Below, one piece after another: positions 21,322 to 31,200 of a DNA stretch of 64,000 bases (position 1 is its first letter; every line of letters begins with the position of its first letter). Made by a program: the position numbers and the translations under genes. The notes beneath the pieces are model-generated. The model made no database searches. It was not told the DNA's origin and saw only the letters and a program-made list of their open reading frames with translations. Source of the DNA: Phytopythium helicoides (Eukaryota; Oomycota; Peronosporomycetes; Pythiales; Pythiaceae); NCBI GenBank assembly GCA_024867545.1, contig JANFNE010000012.1, positions 310,001-374,000 of the forward strand, written 5' to 3'.

Positions 21322-22834
21322 CTACTCACTGTCGTCATCACTCGAGTCGTCGTCCGACGAAAGGCTCAGCGAAATCTTTTGCGGAGCGTTCTCTGCGTCC
21401 GAGTCCTCGTCGCTCGAGTCGCTGTCGCTCGAGTCACTGCTATTATCACCCTCCTCGGCGGAGTCGCCATTCTCCAACTTGCGCCGTTTGCGCAGCGTCT
21501 CGACGTCATCCACGACCTCATCCTCGTAGAGTGCCGCGCGCTTTTCAGGCAGTTTGAACTTTTTGCGAAGGATCTCCATGGCGTCAGGCGGCAAGGGCTC
21601 GCCTGGCTTCCACGACTCTGGGAGTGAAATGCCGTGCTCCTGTCAGACGTGAGTCATTCATAAACAGGAAATGTCAGGAATGCAAAGTTATACAACACTA
21701 ACGCTCGGTAGGCTCATCAACTCACCACAAAGAAGCTGCGGCCCATATAGTGCAACAATGCGTCGAGCGGCAGGTCCACCGGGTCTCCGGGTTTCCACCC
21801 CGGCGGCATCTGCTTGCGGATCTGCGCGTCGCTGGCCGCAAGTCCGATGGGAATGTCCAGCTTGTCGAGCGAAATTCCGTTGCTGTCCTCCTTTTTGATC
21901 TTGGCGGCCGTGGACGAGTACGTCTCCGGTTCGTGGGTAATGATCTCGTCGACGACGCCGCGGCTCAGCACGCCTGCACGCATCATGTGCTCCTGCGGCG
22001 CTGGCGGCATGAACCCAAACATGGGGAACTGCCCGCAAGGTATGCAGGTTGGTGAGGCGTAATAGATTCATTTTTCAAGTGCAACGGCAATCCAAAGCGT
22101 GCAACGTACGCCAGGACGCCATTCACGCGGAGCTGACGTCGTGCCAGCGATGCGGTGTGCGTACGCGACGACATCGCGTGGATCCAGCACAACTAGAATA
22201 GCGACGGTAACATTCAGCCCTCCAGACAAGCTACAGAGGCTTCATACACGCACGCACCTTTGGACTTTTGGCGCGCGTTCTGCAGTACGGTCTGGTGCTT
22301 GCGCAGCACATTCGCAATGTCCTGCGATCTCCGACACGTTACACGCTGCTCGTACCAGCCCTGGATTCCATCAAAAGCCGCCTCATCCTACCTCCTGTGA
22401 GCGGCGCAGCTGGCCCGCGTAGTTGATGACCTTCTGCTTCTTGCTCTTGATGTCGGCCTGCAGCCTCGCGAGCTCCTTCTGGGTCTCCTGGTGGCGCGCA
22501 ACTGCGAAAACCCGCGATCGCACGCGTCAGCCCCCGTCTCCATCGCCGCTCAGCACCAGCACGCACGCTTCTTGACGGCCGCAAGCAGGTCGCGATCCTT
22601 GTCCAGCGCCTTGGCGAACGTCTCGTTGACGGTGCGCAGCCGCGTGGCCGAGATGGTCGTGGGCGGGCTGCAGAAAGTTCACAGCGCCACCGCGTGAGCT
22701 CCAGAGCGCCCCCGAGCGCCAAACCAACGCGAGAGCACGCACAGCAGCGCCGTGTTGAGCGACTCGAGCAGTTTGGTCACCAGGAAGCGGTGCTCGTGCA
22801 CGTGCACGGCCACCTCCTCACGCACGCTCGCCAT
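21322..22834 (-). CDS. MED4: Mediator complex subunit 4 (seven exons)
   Basis: Exons in gene order: 22834-22743, 22667-22567, 22501-22392, 22321-22258, 22192-22110, 22028-21726 and 21639-21322, giving 356 residues. All introns are GT-AG, 65-86 nt, and phases agree. The protein has an N-terminal helical region (MASVREEVAVHVHEHR onward), a coiled coil (about 65-125, ETQKELARLQADIKSK), then the MED4 signature VVAYAHRIAGTTSAP followed by a Trp-Pro block, and a strongly acidic Ser/Asp C-terminus ending DDDSSDDDSE, as in animal and plant MED4. MED4 belongs to the Mediator middle module and links transcription factors to RNA polymerase II. No single long reading frame covers the gene, so it is easily missed. 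Two WKPG(D/E)P repeats near the C-terminus are an unassigned local feature. Confidence 0.88.
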
Positions 22835-23076
22835 GACCGTCGTCGTCCTTTCCGGAGCGAGGTTTCCCTTTCGCACCACACAGAAAGCGTACACACAAAA
22901 TGTATTCCTGTAGGTTTCCCATCGTTTTGTGGAGGTAAATATGCTTTGTTGAAGGACGTATATGTTTAAACAGAGGTTTTATATGCGCTTTTGAAATACA
23001 CGTATGCAGTCGTAGAGGTCCCAGCCCCGCTTTCACCGGCAAGCGAGCACACCCAGCAACTAACTGGACCAAGGCC
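22835..23076. promoter_or_regulatory. Divergent promoter between MED4 and DNAJC11
   Basis: Only 242 bp separate the two start codons, so the two genes probably share a bidirectional promoter. The middle is AT-rich, in contrast to the GC-rich coding ends. I see no clear initiator element. Confidence 0.5.
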
Positions 23077-25242
23077 ATGGACGACGAGGCCGACTGGCGG
23101 CGCTGGGAGCGCGACTACTACGCGCTGCTGGGGCTGCGGCGCGACGCGACGGGCGAGCAGGTGCGCGGCGCGTTCCTGCAGCTGTCGCGCGAGTTCCACC
23201 CGGACCGCCAGCGGCGGCGCCAGGGCGCGGACGACGCGCTCGTGGCCGCCGCCAACGCGCAGTACGCGCTGCTGGACCGCGCCTACAAGGTGCTGGCGGA
23301 CCCGGTCAAGCGCAAGGTGTACGACCTGTACGGGGAGAAGGTGCGCTGGCGCGGGGCTCTGGGGATCGACTGGCGAGGCGGTTGCTGACGAATGAGGGCG
23401 GGCGACGCAGGGGCTGCACGCGCTCGAGCAGGATGGCGTCGTCCAGCAGCTGGCGCTCGGCGCGCACCTCAAGTCCACGGACGAGGTTGGTGGAGATTGC
23501 GAGCCCGAGGGAGAGAGGAAGGTGGACTGATGCAGGAGCTGCAGGTGCAGCGCTGCGTCGAGAGGGCCATCCGCAGGCTCAACCAGCAGGCGCTCGAGGC
23601 GCAGTTCTCGTCCTTCAGCGAGATGTCGATGAGCGTCGACGCGTCCGACTTTGTGGCCGCACCCATGCAGGGCCTGCGCAGCCTGTTCCACAGCGGCGCG
23701 CGATACGTCGCTCGCACGGACATGACCATCCACCAGCGCACGTCCTTCCCGCTCTCGCGCAGCAACACGCTCACGATCGGAGGATACATGTTCGACAAGC
23801 AGGGCCTGGGGCTCGGCAGCCTCACGCTCCAACTCGCGCACACGTCGTTTGACCCGAGCTCGCCCTCCTACACGGTCACGAGCGAGCTCGGCTGGACGCC
23901 CAAGCTGCACTGCCAGATCACGCAGCCTGTGTCGCCGCACACGGCCTTCATGCTAATCCCCGAGCTCGACGACAACGGACTCGACATCTCCATTGGCGCG
24001 AACCACGTGCTTTCGCCACAGCTGCACGGCGCCATGATGTGGAGCACTCGTGACGGACTTTCGGGCTCCATCAACAGCGATTCGGGCTCCTATAGCTCGA
24101 CGGCCGCTGTTGCAGTAGGACGTCGTGGACCCAACCTCTCGCTCCAGTTCCGCCGTGGACTCGCCCACGCTTCGAACCTCAAGCTGTCACTCAAGGGTAA
24201 TCTCGCGACAGGTTTGTCTGTCGTGGCTGGCGCCAGCAAGGAAGTGTCAGACCGCACCCGACTTGCCATGGGAGTGCTAATGGCTCGCGCTGGCATTACG
24301 CTTCGTGTTGGCTTCACGCGCGGTAGCGTTCGTTTTGTCATGCCGATTTTCCTGTCTCCGTTTGCTGTCGAGTCTGCCTTTGCGACTTTTTGCGCGGCAA
24401 CGACGCCGTTTGTCGTGGCTGCTGCTATCAATCAGCTTGTCAAGCCAGCGCAGGAGCGCAAGCGCCGACGTGCCATTGAGCACCGTCGTGAGGCGAGGCT
24501 GCAGTACCTTGCGACGGCGCGTAGCGCTGCGATGGCGCAGCAGAAGCTTATGCGGCGCAGTGCACAGGAGAAGCGGGACCAGGAGCAGGAGCGCGAGGAC
24601 GGCAAGGGGCTTATCATTCTGCTGGCTCGCTATGGAAGCAACCCGACGTGCCCCGACCACCAGCCTCCTCGTGACGAACTCGCAGAGGCTCTTGAGTCAC
24701 TGAATGCTCGCTACGTTAGTGCTATTGATGACACCGAGCCGTCTTCGTCAAGGCTTGGCGATGCGGCTGAAGGAGTCAACTCGGACAGCGATGCTGAAAC
24801 CAGCGCTGCGATGGAGCAGCAATGGGTAGACGTCACCATTCCGCTCCAGTTCTTCGTTCAGGTACTTGTGTCTTTGTGCACGACTGTTCCGAGTGGCTTC
24901 ACTCATAGGATTTGTTTGTTTGCTACAGGACGGTGCGCTGGCACTGAGTGAGTCCTCGAAGGCTGGCTTGCTTGGTTTCTACAACCCGTGTGTGAACGCT
25001 GAAGACAGCGTTGCTGATGCTCTAAGCGGCTCCACAAAGGGATCCAAGACAAGTGCCAAGCCCTTGTTGTACGTTTCTGTTTTTGGTCTGTCCTGCCTGT
25101 CCCAGCTAACCTCGCGTTGTATAGGTATGTGCGTTACGCGTACGATGGAAATGTCTTCGAGGCAACGTTCGACGATGATCACACTGTCAGCCTGCCGTCG
25201 CGCTATGCGCAGCTCATGGGCCCCGTTGGCAGCGTTTACTAG
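23077..25242 (+). CDS. DNAJC11: DnaJ homologue of the DNAJC11 type, mitochondrial (five exons)
   Basis: Spliced from 23077-23340, 23411-23485, 23536-24861, 24929-25068 and 25125-25242, giving 640 residues; introns are GT-AG, 50-70 nt. The N-terminal J domain carries the HPD triad (41-43) in LSREFHPDRQ and ends YDLYGEK, where exon 2 continues with GLHALEQ as in animal DNAJC11. A large beta-rich region (about 150-400) corresponds to the DUF3395-containing body. It is followed by a charged helix (KPAQERKRRRAIEHRREA) and the conserved end VDVTIPLQFFVQ, DGALALSESSKAGLLGFYNP and YVRYAYDGN. DNAJC11 associates with the MICOS/SAM complexes and cristae organisation. Converges with the MORN gene, 108 bp between stops. 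Confidence 0.9.
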
Positions 25243-25350
25243 ATCAGGCGCTGCATTTTCGGGCGGATATCAAGGTTGGTCGCAACAGTGACTAGTCCTC
25301 TTTTCTCGCTGAGCACCATAAATAGCTGGAGCTCAAAGAGTTTAGATTTA

Positions 25351-27663
25351 TTAGTTGAAGCCATGCAGAAACTTGTCAATGAGAGCGAACAAGGGAGTGA
25401 GTTCAGCTTCAGGTGTGGTTACAGGGGCTTCGTCCACAGCCATCCCGAAATGTTTCGCATAGACGATGATGGCTATCGCATCCAGGAACTCTGAATATAC
25501 AATCAGCGAATCCGCAAAGAAGGCATCTGGAGTCTGCTCTCTCTCTTCATCGGATGCTGGCGGTAGTGTGTCAGTGAAAGCCTGGCTTAGTGCCACGAGC
25601 GCGTCTCGTATGGTAAAGCTTTCCCCAAAGAGCGGCTCGTTCGAACCAAACGTTTCACGCCGAAGCACTGATAAAATTGAGCGAATTGCAACACGAGGAA
25701 CATCACCCACCATTGCTGGTGGCGTTGTGTTGTCGGTCCCATCGTCGAGATCTAATGGTCTGATTGGGGCAAAGGAGCTGTCAAGGCAACTCTGGAACAG
25801 TCGAAAGAGCAGCGTGTGATGCTTTTCAAGGATGATAGACATTGGTTTGGCTAGCAGCTGTGAGCGCAATTGGGAGAGCCACGAAGGTGGGTCTCTCTGA
25901 CTCTTCTGTCGTCCTCGCATAAGCTGCTCGAAAAGCTCGGAAAACGCATTCGCAAGCTCTGTAACACCAGATTGGGTTACAGAATCGACTGCCGCGCTGC
26001 TGGACGAAATTCGGCGGTATGTTATCCGAACAAGTAATTCCACAAACTCGCGATACAATAGCTGCTGATCACTTCGGACAACTTCAAGTTCGACAGGATC
26101 CATCGGGTGTAGCAATTGCTGGTCATGTGGGAGATCAACAGAAAGCAGGTCAAGTGGAAGCAAATCTCCCCGGCTCGATGCGTCGCTCAGTGCTGAAGTG
26201 CGCTGGGCACAACGGATTTCGTGAAGCAAGTTTTCCAAATGTCCTCCGGAGAGGTACAACCCACACGTCGCAAGTAATTGTCGACATTCAAATACTTCCA
26301 TGACAGAGCCACTATCGTCCGATTCCGGCGCGCCTTTGCTTCGAACTTCTTTGATCCACTGACGATAGAGGGTGCGGAGCTCGGTATTGATGCGCAATGT
26401 GGCATGTTCAACAGCTTTCTGTGCTTTGACCGCAAATGCATCGTTCTCGGTACCAAACAGATCACGAATGTACAAGATGATACCAGAACTCGTGACTGGC
26501 AGGGTAGAGGCAGGTTGAGACGAAGGCGACGAATCCGAGCTTCCAGCAGAATGATCATTGTCCAATATGCGGTCTTGTACAAACCTACCAACAAACACGC
26601 GACCATCCTCGTAGAAGAAGATACCGTGGCCGTGCTTGACGTTATCCAGCCACTCACCTTCATATCGCGCGCCATTAGCGTAGTAGAAAACACCTCGGCC
26701 GCTTCGGACCCCCTCTCGAAACTCTCCTTCGTACCAGTTCTTTTCTCTTGGGCTATCTCCAGCTACCGAAGCTACGGAATTGCTCCCCACGAGCCAAACA
26801 TGGCGGCCAAACCCGTGTTGGCAGTCGTTCGCCCATTGCCCGTCGTACCGCTCGAATGCTGCCACGCCAGCTGCATCCATCCACGTCATAGTTCCGTGGC
26901 CGCATTTCGCATCTGCTTTCCACTCCCCTGAATACACATTCCCGTTTGCGTAGTGCATTGTTCCCCGTCCGTGACGCTGTCCACCAAGGAACTCGCCCTC
27001 GTACCGGACACCACGAACTGTATCGAAATCCAAAACCCCATTGCCGTGAGGGAGTCCATCTACCCACTCTCCTTCGTACCGAGCGTTGCTTTGAGCTTCA
27101 ATAATCATGCTGCCTGTATCCAGCTCCAGCGTTGGATGAAATTGAAGTGGACCAGCCGGATCAGTATCGTTGGCGTCGCTGCTGGTATCAAGCTTTGGAA
27201 TACCACGCGTTCCAGAGAGGAAGACACCACGTCCATGGCGTTTGCCCTTATAGACGTCGCCTTCATACCAACTCCCGTTCGGCCACTGAAACTTCCCAAC
27301 ACCAGAAATTTCATTGTGCTCGAATGCTCCCTCGTATACGACACCTGAATCACGCCAGCTCATTTTCCCATCCCCATGCATACGACCTCGCGAGAATTTG
27401 CCTTCGTACGTAAAGCCCGAGCGAAAGATAAGCGTTCCACGGCCGTGGTAGACGGGCACGTCGCAATCGGGCAACTGGGCTAAATCACCTGAATACGATT
27501 CGATCACATGGGCAAGCACGCGAGGGTCGAGCGGTGGCCGTGGGGTTTCTTCAGGCTGGATGCTCAATGTTTCTTCAGGCTCACAAATTTTCTGGTCGTT
27601 CACCACCTCGACATCCATCGGGTCTTCAACAGGATCAATATCCGCAGCATTTTGAAGCTCCAT
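25351..27663 (-). CDS. MORN-repeat protein, radial spoke head 10-like
   Basis: A 770-residue single-exon protein. After an acidic N-terminus, residues about 75-370 hold some nine to ten MORN repeats (for example YEGEWVDGLPHGNGVL, YEGEFLGGQRHGRGTM and YEGEFREGVRSGRGVF), some separated by short insertions. The remaining 400 residues are helical, with no catalytic motif. The arrangement of a MORN array followed by a long helical region resembles RSPH10B, a radial spoke head protein of motile flagella, which would fit zoospores. Other MORN scaffolds are possible. The ATG at 27663 is the first in the frame. No membrane segment. Confidence 0.8.
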   Translation of the reverse strand: MELQNAADIDPVEDPMDVEVVNDQKICEPEETLSIQPEETPRPPLDPRVLAHVIESYSGDLAQLPDCDVPVYHGRGTLIFRSGFTYEGKFSRGRMHGDGKMSWRDSGVVYEGAFEHNEISGVGKFQWPNGSWYEGDVYKGKRHGRGVFLSGTRGIPKLDTSSDANDTDPAGPLQFHPTLELDTGSMIIEAQSNARYEGEWVDGLPHGNGVLDFDTVRGVRYEGEFLGGQRHGRGTMHYANGNVYSGEWKADAKCGHGTMTWMDAAGVAAFERYDGQWANDCQHGFGRHVWLVGSNSVASVAGDSPREKNWYEGEFREGVRSGRGVFYYANGARYEGEWLDNVKHGHGIFFYEDGRVFVGRFVQDRILDNDHSAGSSDSSPSSQPASTLPVTSSGIILYIRDLFGTENDAFAVKAQKAVEHATLRINTELRTLYRQWIKEVRSKGAPESDDSGSVMEVFECRQLLATCGLYLSGGHLENLLHEIRCAQRTSALSDASSRGDLLPLDLLSVDLPHDQQLLHPMDPVELEVVRSDQQLLYREFVELLVRITYRRISSSSAAVDSVTQSGVTELANAFSELFEQLMRGRQKSQRDPPSWLSQLRSQLLAKPMSIILEKHHTLLFRLFQSCLDSSFAPIRPLDLDDGTDNTTPPAMVGDVPRVAIRSILSVLRRETFGSNEPLFGESFTIRDALVALSQAFTDTLPPASDEEREQTPDAFFADSLIVYSEFLDAIAIIVYAKHFGMAVDEAPVTTPEAELTPLFALIDKFLHGFN

Positions 27664-28210
27664 AGCTATACCACAGAGCTGATGGTGTGCTGCTTTCCAA
27701 ATGCCCAGGGAGTTTCCATCCTGCTACAAATAGCATCGACCAGCGGAAACAGTTGGCATTCATCCTCATGGCTTTTTGCACGCTCTTGACCCTCGTCATT
27801 TGTGCCGGATTGAGCTGCCAGACCTCAAAGGGCCGCTAAAGTTGGCCACTTGGACGTGTTGAAGTATCTCTTTGAACACGGCGCGGATGCCAATACTGCA
27901 GCTAACGACGGATCGGCAGCTTTGATGAAGACTGTTGACGACTACGAGGAAGCCTAGCTTTTGCGACTTCGGTCGTCACTAATTGCAAAGTCTTCTCATG
28001 GTGAGCTTTGCTGGATGTGAGTGGTACTATGTGATTGCGTCTGATTGGTCTGATGGGTTTCTACAAAGTGGGCGGCTGAGACCTCCAAGAGGAAGTGGCT
28101 TGGGTGTCTGGGGGCGTGGATACCTGCTCTCGCGTTTGGGACTCGTGACTTTCGAACTGTGTGAATCTTGGAGCAGTGTGGAACAACTTGCTCGCCGGAG
28201 CAGCTGTGGT
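27664..28210. other. Promoter of the MORN gene and 5' flank of ankyrin-kinase A
   Basis: About 550 bp between divergent genes. Apart from an ankyrin relic at 27832-27957 it holds no gene. The frame of ankyrin-kinase A is open from about 27983 and has an ATG at 27998, which would add 71 residues unlike any paralogue; I treat that part as 5' untranslated. Confidence 0.45.
27832..27957 (+). pseudogene. Orphan ankyrin-repeat fragment
   Basis: One frame reads AAKVGHLDVLKYLFEHGADA and then a second half repeat before the TAG at 27955. This is one and a third ankyrin repeats with no start codon and no kinase part, lying just before the tandem array. It looks like a leftover of an earlier family member. 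Confidence 0.65.
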
Positions 28211-31200
28211 ATGAAGACCCAAGGGCAAGCGGGGAACTCGTGGGAAGAGTTGCTTACTGCTGCTGGGAAGGGAGACTTGGAAGTCGTGAGGCACGTTGTG
28301 AGCAGCGGAGTCGATGCAGACTCTATAGACGAGAAAGGAAATACGGCGCTGATGGGGGCGTCATCTGAAGGGCACTTGAACGTCGTCAAGTTCCTTGTTG
28401 CCTCTGGCGCAGATGTGAATGCTTCTAACAACTACAGAGAAGCTGCTTTGATGATGGCTGCGGGCGGCGGTCACTTGCACGTTGTCAAATACCTCGTTCG
28501 CCGTGGTGCAGATATAAACGCTGCTGCCAACTTTGGGTGGACTGCCTTGATAAGGGCTGCGACTCGAGGCCACTTGGATGTTGTAAAGTACGTCATTGAT
28601 CGTGGCGCTGATGTGAATGCCACTACCGTTGATGGAACGACAGCTTTGATGAAGGCTGCTGGAGGTGGCCACTTGGATGCTGTGACTTATCTCATCGACA
28701 GTGGTGCTGACGTGAATGCTGCCGATTGGGTTGAAGACACAGCGTTGATGAAGGCAGCTGAAGGCGGTCATCTGCGTGTTGTGGAATTCCTTGCTGGCTG
28801 TGGCGCTGATGTGAACACAATCAATAGTGACGGAGAGATGGCAGTGATGTGGGCTGCTGAAGGAGGTCATTTGGACGTTGTGAAGTCGCTCGTTGGCCTC
28901 GGTGCGGATATAAATGCAACCGACTTGAACGGAGAAACTGCATTGATGAGGGCATCGAGCGGTGGCCACTTCAACGTCGTGAATTTCCTCATTGAATACG
29001 GCGCAGATGTGAACACTTTTTCTGACTACGGGTCGACGGCGTTGATGAAAGCAGTTCGGCATATACACGTTGTGGAGTTCCTCGTTGAGTGCGGCGCAAG
29101 AAAGAATATAAATGCCAGAGACAAACACGGATGGACGGCTTTAGTCGTGGCAGCAGGGAATGATCACCTGGACGTCGTGAAGTACCTCGTGGATAACGGC
29201 GCAGAGGTGAATGCTACTACTGACAGTAGATGGACGGCTTTGATGAGAGCTGCCGAGGGTGGCCATCTGAATGTTGTAAAGTACCTCGTTGAAGCCAGTG
29301 CGGACGTGAATGCTACCGATAATGACGGAATGACGTCTTTGATGAGGGCTGCAGAACGTGGCCGCTTGGGTGTTGTGAAGTACCTTGTTGATTGCAACGT
29401 GGATGTGAACACAACCGACAAAGAGGGGAAAACAGCTCTGATGCTGGCGTCTGGGCGTGGTCACTTGGACGTCGTAAGCTACCTTGTGGACTGCAGCGGA
29501 GACGTGAATGCTGCTGATAGTAATGGGGAATCAGCTTTGATGAGAGCTGCTGAGCGTGGCCACTTGGACGTTCTGAAGTACCTTGTTCTTCGCGGCGCTG
29601 ATGTGAATGTTACTCACACAATTGGTGGGATGTCATTAATGGGTGCTGCTGGAGGTGGTCACTTGGATGCTGTGAAGTACCTGATAGACTGCGGTGCCAA
29701 CCTTCATTTCACTGATAACAACGGGTCCACGGCTTTGATGAAGGCTGCCGGAGGTGGTCATTTGAATGTTGTTATGCACCTCCTTGATTTTTACTCCGGT
29801 GTAAATGTATCAGCCAACAACGGAGAGACGGCTTTGATATGTGCTGCACTAAAAGGCCATATTGACGTTGCAAAACACCTCATTGACGGCGGTGCTAATA
29901 CCGATGCTATAGACAAGGAAGGAAAGACCGCATTAATGCATGCTGCAGGACGTGGTCACTTGGACCTCATTAAATACCTCATCGGCTGCGGCGCGGATGT
30001 GAACTCTTTTGACAACAGCGGAACAACAGCCTTGATGATGGCTGCTCATGGCGGTCACTCAGATGCTGTAAAGTACCTTGTTGACTGCGGTGCTGACATG
30101 AAGGCAATCGACAAGGATGGTCTCATGGCAGTTGCGATTGCAGCACAAAACGGACATCTTGATATTCACCAAATGCTCACGAATCACCTGTCAAGGCATA
30201 CTGTGCCATTGAAAGATACCTCTACAACATCTTTTGCATCGATGCCAAGCTACTCCCGTCTTCGCGTATCGCCATTTGATCTCAATATTGCAAAAACTAC
30301 AGACTCCGATGACACTGCCGCGGATTTCATTGCCTCGTGGCTCGATACTCAGGTCGCACTCAAGTTGTTCATCTCCGATGCTTCCAATACCTCTTTCGAA
30401 AAAGAAGTGACAGTGTGGCACCAACTTCGACACCCCAACATCATCAAGTTGTATGGCGCATGCGATGTCGGTCACCACTTGTTTGTGTGCGAATTGACAA
30501 ACAAAGGATCTGTCGTGGATTATCTCAAGTCGTGCAGTCCAGAGAGTCGTAGACCGTGGAAGTATCTGTATCATGCCGCACTGGGATTGACATATTTGCA
30601 TGAACGTGGTATCATTCATGGCGATTTGCGTGGGAGTAACATTCTGATAGGAGATGACGACCAAGCAAAGCTAGCGAACTTTGGGCTGAGTATGGCGAGT
30701 CGAGATCGTGTGTCCAAAGTATCAGAATCTCGTGGCTTCGTTGGGTCGATGCGATGGCAATCTCCCGAGTTGTTGAGAGGTGGGAAGCCTTCTCAAGCTT
30801 CTGATGTGTATGCACTTGGTTTGTGCGTGGTTGAGGTGTTGACAGGAAATATTCCGTGGCACGACAGAGACGAAGAATATATAAAATTCGCAAAAAGCGC
30901 ATGGGAACCAGAATCGAGTGGCCGCTGGCACCAGCCTGCTGAAGTTTCGAAAGAATGCGAGGGATTGTTGATCCAACTTTGTTGCGACGATCCCGTAATC
31001 CGAAACTCTGCGCATGATTGTACTCGTATGTTTGAAGAGTTAGCCAAACAAGAAGAGCTCAACACCAGTCAAAACGAAATCATCATGCAGTCTCTAATAG
31101 AGCGAGACAACAGGGATGACCATTATCGGTACTGGCGAGAAAGGATGGAAAACTTGTGGGCGGAAGCTAACGATGTGTGTCAAGTTGGGACTACAATAAC

